Assembly: GCA_016182905.1 (NCBI GenBank)
Contig: JACPFR010000024.1
Coordinates: 62,001-126,000 of the forward strand
Direction: 5' to 3'
Source of the DNA: Elusimicrobiota bacterium
GTDB lineage: Bacteria > Elusimicrobiota > Elusimicrobia > UBA1565 > UBA9628
Length of the DNA stretch: 64,000 bases
The translations under genes and the position numbers were made by a program. Under the pieces are notes generated by a model. The model saw only the letters and a program-made list of their open reading frames with translations, ran no database searches and was not told where the DNA came from. How positions within the stretch are numbered: the first letter of the stretch is position 1; each line of letters starts with the position of its first letter. Positions 6,393 to 14,065 of this stretch are shown here, in pieces.

Positions 6393-8289
6393 GAGCCGAA
6401 GCCAGACGCGTGTTGAGGTAGTCCCTCAGCGCGGCGTCCTTGCACCAGACAAAGCACCCCCTGCGCCCCCGCGACAGCAGCACCCGATAAGTCCCCTTGA
6501 TGATCTCATCCACCTTGGCCATGATCGCCTTCTGCGCCGCGGGATCGTCCTTCGCGGCCTTGAACTCGCCCTTCCACCCGTGCAGGCTCTTGTCCGTCCT
6601 GGCGCGCTTCGCCGGATCGCTGCGCACGGCGCCGTCCTTATAATACAGGTCGTCGCCGATGAGCACCCCCATCCAATCGAACTCGAGCCCTTGGCTCGTA
6701 TGAATGCACCCCACCTGCTCGATGCCGTCCTTGGACGCGGCCCAGCTCTCGCCCGAGTAATTCCACGGCAAGGACAGTCCGTCCGCCTGCACATGCTTCA
6801 CCGCGCCGCCTCGCTCGCGCCCCTTCGTCGGCCACTCCCAGGAGTAGCCCGCGATCAGCCGGGCCTTGTTGTCGGAGTTCTTGGCCTTCAAGGCCGCGTA
6901 TAAGTCCTCGGCCCGGTCGAAGACCCTGAAGTCGTACTGGCCGTCGCCCCAGTTCTCGAAGTTGCCGGTGGGCCGGATCTGAAGGACGTCGTCGAGCCAG
7001 TTGAGATAGCCCGTCGAGCCGTTGCAGCGGAACTGCGCCGCGAGCTTCAAAGGAGGATGGAAGACCGCGCCGAACTCCCGCGCGGCGGCCTTGATCGCGG
7101 CCACCGAGCCGGAGTCGTTCCAGGTCACGCGCTGGGACTCGTCGATGAAGAAGACCGAGATGCGCGAGCCGCGCACCATGTCGGAGACCATGCTCTTGCC
7201 CTTGTACTGATAGGCCTTGTCCCGCAGGCGGTGGGCCTCGTCAACGACCAGTATCTCGTTGCGAGCGTCTTTTCCCCAGTCCGACTGATGGAAGGACCAT
7301 GACGACTTGAAGAGCGCGTCGCCGTCTTCGCGATAGCCCCGGTCGCCGCGCGCGAGGCTCTCGACCAAGGCGTTGCGAAAGGCCATGTTGGGCGCTACGA
7401 AGAACGCCATGCGCTTTTTCTTGAGCGTCTCGGCCAGCAAGCGCACCGCGATGACGGACTTCCCCGTGCCGGGGCCGCCCTCGACCACGAAGACATGGCG
7501 CTTGAAACGGTCCTCTTCATCGAGGACCTGGTGGCGGATGATGCGGAAGGCCTCGTCCTGCTCGTCGATGAGAGTGAACTCCTCGTTGCCCTCGAGCATG
7601 CTGCCCACCCGGCTGATGAGCTCGTCCGCCGGCCGCCATTTCCCGTGCTCGAGGAGGAAGAGGATGTCGTTCTTCGCCTTGCGGGGCACCAGCCGCTCGA
7701 GGTAGGCCTTGAGCGGGGCCGCGTCGTTGGCGAGGAACAGCCGGGACTCGGAGAGGAGGTCTTGATAGCGGGCGTCCTCGAGCGGCTCGGGATCGCGCCG
7801 GTAGAGGTTGAAGAGGTAGGCGGACGGGTGCAGCTGAACGCCTTTCTCGAGGATGTCCTGGTTGAAGCGCAGGATCATGCCCTTGTATTGGCGCGCCTGC
7901 AGATTCGGGTGCTGCTTGACCGTGCCGCCGCCGATGGGGGAGACGACCATGTTCTCGATGGGAGTGGCGGAGGCCGTGTCCCAGGCCTTGAGCTCGATGA
8001 TGAGGGCGTTGTCGTTCTGGCCGTCGCCGCCGGCCAGGAGGACGTCGATGCGGGAGCGGCCGACCGGGGAGCAGTGGTACTCGATGGCGACCGTGATGTC
8101 GTCGGCCACGGCCGCCTGGCTCAGGACGGTGGAGAAGCGGGCGTAGTCGTTGGCCCAGCCGCGGCTGTCGGCGGGCAAGGAGCCGGTCTTTTTGAGGAAC
8201 GCGTCCTCGATGCGCGCCGCGAAATAGTTGTTGGCGATGTCGTCGACGAAGCCGGCCTTGGTGTCCTGGTAGATGATCACGAGGGACAT
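6382..8289 (-). CDS. DUF2075 nuclease-helicase (Schlafen-group-3-like)
   Basis: The 635-residue protein has an N-terminal nuclease-like domain, with 'GRSRIDVLLAG' near 78 and 'ALIIELKAWD' near 96 giving a D...E-x-K pattern. A DUF2075 helicase follows, with Walker A EGGPGTGKS near 267, 'ILVVDEAHRLRD' near 346, 'CIHTSQGLEFDWMGVLIGDD' near 540 and 'YRVLLSRGRRGCFVWCKD' near 606. Such two-domain proteins are known or suspected single-gene antiphage systems; the staphylococcal Nhi nuclease-helicase has, as I recall, a comparable plan. It lies between motif copies C and D and is divergent from the ORF6N gene. Confidence 0.85.
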   Translation of the reverse strand: MSLVIIYQDTKAGFVDDIANNYFAARIEDAFLKKTGSLPADSRGWANDYARFSTVLSQAAVADDITVAIEYHCSPVGRSRIDVLLAGGDGQNDNALIIELKAWDTASATPIENMVVSPIGGGTVKQHPNLQARQYKGMILRFNQDILEKGVQLHPSAYLFNLYRRDPEPLEDARYQDLLSESRLFLANDAAPLKAYLERLVPRKAKNDILFLLEHGKWRPADELISRVGSMLEGNEEFTLIDEQDEAFRIIRHQVLDEEDRFKRHVFVVEGGPGTGKSVIAVRLLAETLKKKRMAFFVAPNMAFRNALVESLARGDRGYREDGDALFKSSWSFHQSDWGKDARNEILVVDEAHRLRDKAYQYKGKSMVSDMVRGSRISVFFIDESQRVTWNDSGSVAAIKAAAREFGAVFHPPLKLAAQFRCNGSTGYLNWLDDVLQIRPTGNFENWGDGQYDFRVFDRAEDLYAALKAKNSDNKARLIAGYSWEWPTKGRERGGAVKHVQADGLSLPWNYSGESWAASKDGIEQVGCIHTSQGLEFDWMGVLIGDDLYYKDGAVRSDPAKRARTDKSLHGWKGEFKAAKDDPAAQKAIMAKVDEIIKGTYRVLLSRGRRGCFVWCKDAALRDYLNTRLASALKA

Positions 8290-8384
8290 CGTACCAATCG
8301 CGGGGCCGAAGTCTTATTAAACGTTAAGGCCTTATCGTTTAATAACGGATTTCGCTATTAAAGTTTCGATTATCATCGCGATTG

Positions 8385-8416
8385 GCATGCAACTTTTTCG
8401 GGGGGTCAGTCGTATG
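8385..8416 (+). repeat. Dispersed 32-bp motif, copy D
   Basis: GCATGC, then AACTTTTTCGGGGGGTC, then AGTCGTATG. Its final ATG (8414) may itself be the start codon of the ORF6N gene. The ATG inside GCATGC opens the same frame but only translates the repeat. Confidence 0.9.
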
Positions 8417-8932
8417 ATTAGTATGGAAATCACCAAGATCGGGATGTTGATCTATGTCGTGCGCGGACAGCGGGTCATGATGGACCGCGATCTGGCGGCT
8501 CTGTACGGCGTTAAGACCGGAGCTTTGAACCAGGCCGTGAGCCGCAATATGGAGCGCTTTCCGGAACACTTCATGTTTCAGCTGACGGCTAAGGAGACGG
8601 AAAATTGGATATCACAAATTGTGATATCCAATTCGGGCCTTAAAATGGGCCAACGCAAGCGTCCGTATGCGTTCACCGAGCAAGGAGTCTCGTCGCTGTC
8701 AGCCGTGCTGAGGAGCAAACGCGCGATCCGAGTCTACATCGAGATCATAGACGCCTTCGTGAGCATGAGGCGCGTGCTCGGGAACAATAAGAAGCTCGCC
8801 CAACGCATGGAAAAGGCGGAGGAGCAGTTGAGCCGCCATGAGGGGGAGATCAACACGCTGTTCGAGGATATCGAGGCGCTCTCGAATCCGTCGACGGGGC
8901 CGAAGCGCAGCATCGGCTTCTCGGGGGCTTGA
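8414..8932 (+). CDS. ORF6N (KilA-N related) DNA-binding protein
   Basis: The 172-residue protein starts MISMEITKIG. The ORF6N domain spans residues 4 to about 110: 'RGQRVMMDRDLAALYGVKTG', 'LNQAVSRNMERFPEHFMFQL', 'RPYAFTEQGVSSLSAVL', 'RAIRVYIEIIDAFVSMR'. A coiled-coil tail follows (KLAQRMEKAEEQL...). ORF6N proteins are phage and mobile-element DNA-binding regulators. I prefer the starts at 8414 or 8423 because the longer frame would translate the dispersed repeat. A 31-bp perfect palindrome (8603-8633) is embedded in the coding sequence just before the 'AFTEQG' segment. Confidence 0.85.
   Translation: MISMEITKIGMLIYVVRGQRVMMDRDLAALYGVKTGALNQAVSRNMERFPEHFMFQLTAKETENWISQIVISNSGLKMGQRKRPYAFTEQGVSSLSAVLRSKRAIRVYIEIIDAFVSMRRVLGNNKKLAQRMEKAEEQLSRHEGEINTLFEDIEALSNPSTGPKRSIGFSGA
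8603..8633. repeat. 31-bp perfect palindrome inside the ORF6N gene
   Basis: Arms AATTGGATATCACAA and the exact complement with a single central A. It lies in frame in the coding sequence and encodes part of 'ENWISQIVISNS'. The same 15+1+15 layout occurs at 10579-10609 in the DUF1016 gene, with a different sequence. Confidence 0.9.
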
Positions 8933-8963
8933 TTAAACGATGCCGCGGCCCTATCCTTACGCC

Positions 8964-9785
8964 ATGACCCCTCGCCTGCGGCTCGTAGCACTCCTGTGCC
9001 TCGCGGCCGTCTCCGCGCGCGCCTTGGACTGCTCGACGGTCAAGCCCGGCGCCAGGGACTTCTCCCTGGAAGAGCTCGCCTGCCTGAAGACGGGCCCCGC
9101 CGCCGGCGACGCGGCGGCCATGTTCCAGGCCCTGTCCTCGGTCCAGTGGCCTCCCGGCCTGACCCGGAGCCTGACCCAGGCCGGCCTGCGCGTGCGCTTC
9201 GCCGCCCCGAACGCGCGCGCCCAGACGGAGCAGAGCGGCGTCTACGACTGGCAGGACAAGACGATCTACCTGTGGGACCGCCCCCGGGCCGCGGTGGTCG
9301 TCCACGAGCTCGGCCACGCGATCGACGACCTGCTGCGGCCCGACGAGCTCGGCTCCGACCCGTGCCGGGTCATGACCTCGAACACCGACGAGGAGTTCAC
9401 GGGGCTCTGGAAGGCGTACCTGCGCCGCGTCAACGCACACATGGGCATCAAGGTCGACGACGACGGCGGGCGCCTCCTGCCGATCAGCGAGGGCTCGGCC
9501 CGGGCGTTCCTGGGGAGCTTCTCGGGCAGCGCGTCGGGCTGGTTCACCGACCTGCCCCTGTTCGACGACCCCAAGAACCCCATCACCGGACCCCGCGGCT
9601 ATCTCGCCATCCAGGAATACTGGGCCGAGACCGTCCAGCGCCGCGTCACCTCGAGCGCGTGGCTGAAGGCGAGAGACGAGAAGGCCTTTGCTTATATCGA
9701 GCGGAAGCTCGCCCAGGCCGAGAAGGGCCCGCTTGAGACGGTGAAGCTCCCCGTCGACGCGAGCCGCTGCAAGAACGTCCGCTAG
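8964..9785 (+). CDS. Secreted HExxH zinc metalloprotease-like protein
   Basis: ATG at 8964 gives a signal peptide (MTPRLRLVALLCLAAVSARA). The roughly 250-residue mature domain has H114-E-L-G-H118 in 'AAVVVHELGHAIDDLL', preceded by 'YDWQDKTIYLWDRPRA'. It also has a downstream 'YLAIQEYWAETVQ', whose Glu residues could be the third zinc ligand, as in anthrax-lethal-factor-like and related peptidases. Cysteines at both ends of the mature chain could form a disulphide. It is probably a periplasmic or secreted peptidase; the substrate is unknown. It begins 32 bp after the ORF6N gene and ends 40 bp before motif copy E. Confidence 0.65.
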   Translation: MTPRLRLVALLCLAAVSARALDCSTVKPGARDFSLEELACLKTGPAAGDAAAMFQALSSVQWPPGLTRSLTQAGLRVRFAAPNARAQTEQSGVYDWQDKTIYLWDRPRAAVVVHELGHAIDDLLRPDELGSDPCRVMTSNTDEEFTGLWKAYLRRVNAHMGIKVDDDGGRLLPISEGSARAFLGSFSGSASGWFTDLPLFDDPKNPITGPRGYLAIQEYWAETVQRRVTSSAWLKARDEKAFAYIERKLAQAEKGPLETVKLPVDASRCKNVR

Positions 9786-9824
9786 CGTCGCGGCGGAAGG
9801 CCGGGCGGGTCCTCCGCTTCGGCG

Positions 9825-9856
9825 GCATGCAACTATTTCGGAGGCTCGATCGTATG
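9825..9856 (+). repeat. Dispersed 32-bp motif, copy E (divergent)
   Basis: GCATGC, then AACTATTTCGGAGGCTC, then GATCGTATG: three substitutions from copy A. It points toward the 9874-10032 / 10134-11310 gene group. Confidence 0.85.
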
Positions 9857-9873
9857 GTAAGTGGGAGCCCGGG

Positions 9874-10032
9874 CTACTTGTTCGTCTTGCCGAGGGCCGC
9901 TTCGAGCAGGACGACGATCTCGCTGCTGATCGAGCGGCGTTCGGCGTCCGCCCGCTTGGCGAGCTTCTCGTAAAGATCCTTCGGTATCGAGGCCGAAGTC
10001 CGAACGAGATTGCCGGTCGATTTTTGACGCAT
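9874..10032 (-). CDS. Ribbon-helix-helix (Arc/CopG-like) small protein
   Basis: This 52-residue protein starts MRQKSTGNLVRTSASIPKDL and continues 'YEKLAKRADAERRSISSEI' then 'VVLLEAALGKTNK'. The beta strand with 'RTSASIP' and the two helices match the Arc/CopG ribbon-helix-helix fold, typical for antitoxins and plasmid regulators. AGGAG lies nine bases upstream of the ATG. It is divergent from the ORF6N/DUF1016 genes and overlaps their promoter region, so it may repress them. Confidence 0.75.
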   Translation of the reverse strand: MRQKSTGNLVRTSASIPKDLYEKLAKRADAERRSISSEIVVLLEAALGKTNK

Positions 10033-10042
10033 GATGCTCCTA

Positions 10043-10071
10043 TTGACAAATACGTCTTAGTGATGTATAAT
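10043..10071 (+). promoter_or_regulatory. Perfect sigma-70 consensus promoter
   Basis: TTGACA (10043-10048), a 17-bp spacer, and TATAAT (10066-10071): an exact match to the consensus, the strongest promoter in the window. It reads toward the second ORF6N gene at 10134. The ribbon-helix-helix gene starts only 10 bp away on the other strand. Confidence 0.92.
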
Positions 10072-10133
10072 GATGCACAACAGCGCGGCGCGGTCCGTTC
10101 CTAGCGATTCATTTTAGCTTAGGAGGTGGGATC

Positions 10134-10508
10134 ATGGGGAAATCCTATGCGGCCGGAACGCTGGAGTCTTTGATGCGCCCCGCCCGGGGGCGCCGGGTGC
10201 TGCTGGATCGCGACGCGGCGGAATACTTCCAAGTCCGCTTGAGCACGCTCAGCGCGACCGTCGAGAGGCGGCGCGATCGGTTCCCGGGGGACTTCTTGCT
10301 CGCATTCCGGGGCTGCGAGGCCGCCGGCATCGAGCGGCGATACGGGGTGTCGAGACCCCGGAAGTTCGTCCGGGCGTTCACCGAAGTCGGGATCGAGGCG
10401 TTGGCGGGATCGTTGAAGTCTGAGCGGGCGATCGCGCATAGCCTTGAGACCATCCGCCGCTTCTTCGCCGATCGCGAGCGGCTGCGGTCGCGGGGAGGAA
10501 AGTCATGA
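10134..10508 (+). CDS. ORF6N (KilA-N related) DNA-binding protein
   Basis: This 124-residue protein has the ORF6N pattern 'RGRRVLLDRDAAEYFQVRLS', 'LSATVERRRDRFPGDFLLAF', 'KFVRAFTEVGIEALAGSLKS', 'RAIAHSLETIRRFF'. It is shorter than the 8414 homologue and lacks the coiled-coil tail. AGGAGG precedes the ATG. Its stop overlaps the start of the DUF1016 remnant (ATGA). An inverted repeat CGGGGT-N6-ACCCCG at 10343-10360 sits at the same place in the protein as the long palindrome in the other ORF6N gene. Confidence 0.85.
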   Translation: MGKSYAAGTLESLMRPARGRRVLLDRDAAEYFQVRLSTLSATVERRRDRFPGDFLLAFRGCEAAGIERRYGVSRPRKFVRAFTEVGIEALAGSLKSERAIAHSLETIRRFFADRERLRSRGGKS

Positions 10509-11310
10509 ACCCCGCGAGCTACGCGAAGCTTCTGGAAACGATCAAGGCTCGCATCCATTCGGCTCGGGTGCGAAGAAGTCAATTTTGCAGACAGTGTCTG
10601 CAAAATTGAGCTGGTCCCACAATACGGCTCTCATCGACAAGATCAAGAACGAAACGATCAGGGACTGGTATGCCCGCCAAGCTCTCGAGAACGGTTGGAG
10701 CTTGAATGTGCTGCTGTTCCATATCGCCGCGGATCTATTTGGACGGCAAGGAAAGGCGGTCAACAATTTTTCCCGAACGCTGCCTGAGGAGGGGTCTGAT
10801 CTGGCGCGGGCCATACTGAAGGATCCCTATGATCTGGAGTTCCTCGGACTCGACGGTGACGCGGACGAGCGCGTAACCGAGAAAGGTCTTATCGATCGTC
10901 TTCAGCGCTTCCTGCTCGAATTGGGCATCGGATTCGCTTTCGTGGGCCGGCAAGTGCGTCTGGACGTCGGCGGAGAAGACTTTTTCTTGGACCTGCTTTT
11001 TTACCACTGTCGCCTGCGCTGTTATGTCGTGTTAGAGCTGAAAGCCGGGAAATTCAAGCCTGAGCACGCGGGAAAGATGAGCTTCTATCTGGCGGCCGTC
11101 GATGATAAACTGCGCCACCCGGAAGACCGCCCGAGTATCGGGATCATTCTGTGCCGCTCGAAGAGCAGCGTCCTGGTCGAATATTCCCTGCGCGCGACGG
11201 GCAAGCCGATCGGAGTCGCGTCCTACACGCTGGCTAAGAAGCTGCCGCAAAGCCTCGAAGGCGAGCTGCCGGCCCCCGAAGACCTGGAAAAAGCTTTGCG
11301 CGCGGACTAA
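10505..11310 (+). pseudogene. DUF1016/YhcG-family nuclease, internally deleted and frameshifted
   Basis: ATG at 10505 gives 'MNPASYAKLLETIKARIHSA', the usual YhcG start, but the frame stops at 10607-10609 after 34 residues. The C-terminal PD-(D/E)XK nuclease part continues in another frame to 11310: 'ILQTVSAKLSWSHNTALIDK', 'WYARQALENGWSLNVLLFHI', 'LLELGIGFAFVGRQVRLDVG', 'EDFFLDLLFYHCRLRCYVVL' and 'ELKAGKFKPEHAGKMSFYL' with an intact ELK. Compared with family members of about 340-380 residues, some 80-100 N-terminal residues are missing. The break lies at a 31-bp perfect palindrome. The nuclease half could still be made if an internal start (for example GTG) is used. Confidence 0.8.
10579..10609. 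repeat. 31-bp perfect palindrome at the DUF1016 break point
   Basis: Arms TCAATTTTGCAGACA and its complement around a single G. In the C-terminal frame it encodes SILQTVSAKLS, a normal family segment; in the N-terminal frame it encodes the premature stop. Confidence 0.9.
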
Positions 11311-12365
11311 GCGACGGCCAAGGCGGGGTAGTCGGTGTAGCCCTTGGGGCCCTCGGCGTAGAAGGTGGACATGTCCCAGGCGTTGAGCGGCGCGTCCGCG
11401 GCCAGGCGGGCGGGCAGGTCGGGGTTGGCGATGAAGAGCTTGCCGAAGGCGACGGCGTCGGCCTCTCCGGCGTCGATCAGGCGCGAGGCGGCCGGCTTGT
11501 CGAGGCCCTCGTTGGCGATGTAGACACCGCCGAATTCTCTCTTGAGCGCGGGCCCCAGTCGCGGTGCGGCCTGGGATTCGCGGGCGCACAGGAAGGCGAG
11601 CTTGCGCTTTCCCAGCTCGCGGGCGACATAGCCGAAGGTCGCGGCGGGGTCCGCGTCGCCCATGTCGTGGCCGTCGCGGCGCGGGGCCAGGTGCATGCCC
11701 ACGCGGCCGGGGCCCCAGACCGAGGCGCAGGCGTCGGCGACCTCGAGCATCAGGCGGGCGCGGTTGGCGATGGTGCCGCCGTAATCGTCGGCGCGCAGGT
11801 TCGAGCCGGACTGGAGAAATTGGTCCAGCAGATACCCGTTCGCGCCGTGGATCTCGACGCCGTCGAAGCCCGCGGCCTGGGCGTTCTCGGCGCCGCGGCG
11901 GAAATCGGCGACGACGCCGGCCACCTCGCCGGTGCGCAGGGCGCGGGGGACGGGGTAGGCGCGGCGGGGGCGCAGGAGGCTCACCGCGCCGCGGGCGGCG
12001 ACGGCGCTCGGAGCGACGGGCGCCTGGCCGTTTAGGAAGGACGGGTCCGAGATCCGGCCGACATGCCAGAGCTGAAGGAAGATGCGCCCGCCGGCGGCGT
12101 GGACGGCGGAGGTCGTGAGCTTCCAGCCTTCGACCTGCTCCGCGGACCAGATGCCGGGTGTGTCAGGATAGCCGATGCCTTGGGCGGAGACGACGGTCGC
12201 CTCGGTGATGATGAGGCCGGCGGAGGCGCGCTGGGCGTAGTACTCGGCCATGAGGGCGTTGGGGACGCGCTCGCGGCCGGAGCGGCAGCGGGTCAGCGGT
12301 GCCATGATCACGCGGTTGGGAAGGGAGAGCTCGCCTAAGCGCAGAGTGGAGAAGAGGGATGACAT
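11307..12365 (-). CDS. nemA: Old Yellow Enzyme-family NADH:flavin oxidoreductase (NemA-like)
   Basis: This 352-residue TIM barrel has the OYE hallmarks: 'LPNRVIMAPLTRCRSG' at the N-terminus, 'GLIITEATVVSAQGIGYPDT', 'IFLQLWHVGRISDPSF', 'FDGVEIHGANGYLLDQFLQS' carrying the His-x-x-Asn ligand pair, 'LRADDYGGTIANRARL', and 'DAVAFGKLFIANPDLPARL'. It binds FMN and reduces activated alkenes, nitroesters or N-ethylmaleimide with NAD(P)H. Its stop overlaps the DUF1016 remnant by four bases. The length is close to NemA (365). The true substrate is unknown. Confidence 0.9.
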   Translation of the reverse strand: MSSLFSTLRLGELSLPNRVIMAPLTRCRSGRERVPNALMAEYYAQRASAGLIITEATVVSAQGIGYPDTPGIWSAEQVEGWKLTTSAVHAAGGRIFLQLWHVGRISDPSFLNGQAPVAPSAVAARGAVSLLRPRRAYPVPRALRTGEVAGVVADFRRGAENAQAAGFDGVEIHGANGYLLDQFLQSGSNLRADDYGGTIANRARLMLEVADACASVWGPGRVGMHLAPRRDGHDMGDADPAATFGYVARELGKRKLAFLCARESQAAPRLGPALKREFGGVYIANEGLDKPAASRLIDAGEADAVAFGKLFIANPDLPARLAADAPLNAWDMSTFYAEGPKGYTDYPALAVA

Positions 12366-12402
12366 GAGGGGATTATAGCGCCTGGCTTGACACAGCCGCT
12401 AC

Positions 12403-12423
12403 GTTTCGCCCCTGGCGCGAAAC
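12403..12423. promoter_or_regulatory. Inverted repeat between divergent genes
   Basis: GTTTCGC (12403-12409), seven bases, then GCGAAAC (12417-12423), between the divergent nemA and 12496 genes. It could be an operator. No binding protein can be named. Confidence 0.4.
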
Positions 12424-12495
12424 CCGCGCGCGCTATATACTCCTGGTCCCGGCGCCCACAACCGGCGCCGGATCCCCCAGCTGTTCGGAGGCCTC

Positions 12496-12861
12496 ATGGC
12501 TGACCCGAGACTGGATGTGGTCGTGGTGCCGAGGAAGGGCGGTTTCCAATGGCCCGGACGCGAGACGCTCGACGAGCGCACGCGCATCCTCTTCGAGTCG
12601 CGCACGCTCAAGGAGCTCGCCTACGCGACCGGCACGATCGACGCCGAGAACCTGGAGTCGGTGCTGGGGTTCTGGGAGTACCTGCAGGCGGACTGGCGCT
12701 GGCTGCACGACGCCGAGTTCCGCGCGCAGAACCCGGAGTATTTTTCCTGGCACAACGCCAGCCTGCGCGAGGGCGGGCACTACCTGCGCGAGACGCATTG
12801 GAAAGGCGGCATCCCCGAGACCGAGAGCGTCTCCGAGTACCTCGACTCGCTGGCCAACTAG
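12496..12861 (+). CDS. Hypothetical 121-residue protein
   Basis: A soluble, aromatic-rich small protein: 'RKGGFQWPGRETLDERTRIL', 'ENLESVLGFWEYLQADWRWL', 'EYFSWHNASLREGGHYLRET'. No known domain was recognised. GGAGG lies four bases upstream of the ATG. The next gene starts four bases after its stop, so it is probably co-transcribed with the M50 protease. Confidence 0.7.
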   Translation: MADPRLDVVVVPRKGGFQWPGRETLDERTRILFESRTLKELAYATGTIDAENLESVLGFWEYLQADWRWLHDAEFRAQNPEYFSWHNASLREGGHYLRETHWKGGIPETESVSEYLDSLAN

Positions 12862-12864
12862 AGC

Positions 12865-14022
12865 GTGAATATCCTGGGCGGCAAGGTCAGCGTGCGGACC
12901 GAGCCGTTCTTCTGGCTGATGGCGGGCCTGTTCGGCCTGTCCTTCGGCCGGGGCCGGACGGAGGACGTCGTCCTCTGGGGCGGGGTGATCGCCTTCTCGG
13001 TGCTGCTTCACGAGCTCGGCCACGCGGCCGCGTGCCTGGCGTTCGGCTCGGGGGCGGACATCACCCTTCACGGGTTCGGAGGCTCGACCCGGCCGCGCGA
13101 TCCGTCGCGGTTCGGGACCTGGAGGACGGCCGCGCTGGACCTGGCCGGGTGCGCGGCGGGATTCGGGGTCGCCGCCGCGGCGTTCGGCGTCTTGTTCGCC
13201 GGCGCCGTCTACAAGGGAATGATCCCGCCGACGGCGCTCTCGGTCGCGCGGGCGCTCGTGATGGTCAACGTCTGGTTCTCGCTGTTCAACCTGCTGCCCG
13301 TCTCGCCGATGGACGGCGGGAAGCTCGTCTCCGGCTTGCTGAGCGCGCGCTGGGGCGTCAATGGACGGCGCGCCGCGCATGGGCTCGGCCTGGCGCTCGG
13401 GGCCGCGGCGGCGTTCTGGTTCTACCGAGGAGGGGCGCTGTACGGGGCGCTGCTGTGCGGGGCCATGGCGGCGGGGGAGGGGCGGGCGCTGAAGCGCTCT
13501 CTGTCGATGACGGCGGCCGACTCCGACGCGACGTTGACCGCGGAGCTGCCGCGGGGCATGGAGCTGTGGGAGAACGGACGGCAAGAGGAGGCGATCGCGG
13601 CGTTGACCGCTTTGCGGGAGAAAGCCAAGGCCGGCCTGACCTATGAGGCGGCGACGCTCCAGCTCGCGTTCTACCTGTATCTGAAGGAGCGCGTCCCGGA
13701 GGCCTACGCGATGTTCAAGGCGGCCGGCGAAAGCGACATGACGCCGGGGGCCAAGCGCGCGTACGCGGACGCCGCGCGGCGAAGCGGGGATTTCGCCGCG
13801 GCCCTGCGCCTGGGGCGGACGAATTTCCACGACGAGCCGGGGCCGGACACCGCGCTCGAGGCGGCGCTGGCGGCCGCGGGGCTCGGCGACGCGAGGGAGA
13901 CGGCGTCATGGCTCAAGACCGGGGTGCGCCTGGGCCTCGACCGCGCGGAGCTGCGCGCCAAGGAGTTCGACGGCGTGCGCGGCTCGGCGGAGTTCCGCGA
14001 GCTGATCGACGGCCCGCGCTGA
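12865..14022 (+). CDS. M50-family membrane zinc protease with TPR-like C-terminus
   Basis: GTG at 12865 starts a 385-residue protein. Residues 1 to about 215 form a hydrophobic site-2-protease core with H49-E-L-G-H53 and 'LFNLLPVSPMDGGKLVSGLL' near 140-160, which supplies the Asp ligand. The remaining part is soluble and helical with TPR-like repeats ('ELWENGRQEEAIAALTAL', 'YADAARRSGDFAAALRLGR'). M50 proteases cut within membranes, often to release regulators. The TPR part may select partners. No PDZ domain is present. Confidence 0.85.
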   Translation: MNILGGKVSVRTEPFFWLMAGLFGLSFGRGRTEDVVLWGGVIAFSVLLHELGHAAACLAFGSGADITLHGFGGSTRPRDPSRFGTWRTAALDLAGCAAGFGVAAAAFGVLFAGAVYKGMIPPTALSVARALVMVNVWFSLFNLLPVSPMDGGKLVSGLLSARWGVNGRRAAHGLGLALGAAAAFWFYRGGALYGALLCGAMAAGEGRALKRSLSMTAADSDATLTAELPRGMELWENGRQEEAIAALTALREKAKAGLTYEAATLQLAFYLYLKERVPEAYAMFKAAGESDMTPGAKRAYADAARRSGDFAAALRLGRTNFHDEPGPDTALEAALAAAGLGDARETASWLKTGVRLGLDRAELRAKEFDGVRGSAEFRELIDGPR

Positions 14023-14029
14023 AGCGCGC

Positions 14030-14058
14030 TTGACAGGACGCGGAGCCGGGCTTATCCT
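14030..14058 (+). promoter_or_regulatory. Promoter of the JAB-like secreted protein
   Basis: TTGACA (14030-14035), a 17-bp spacer, and TATCCT (14053-14058), then seven bases to the ATG at 14066. A leaderless transcript is likely. Confidence 0.8.
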
Positions 14059-14065
14059 AAAGGTC

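Noticed and set aside
8387-8413. Earlier ATG extending the ORF6N protein upstream
   Set aside because: The extra residues are only a translation of the dispersed repeat (GCATGC...), which occurs five more times without coding; the domain begins after 8414.
12387-12441. TTGACA (12387-12392) with TATACT (12436-12441) as a promoter for the 12496 gene
   Set aside because: The spacing of over 40 bp is not compatible with one sigma-70 promoter.
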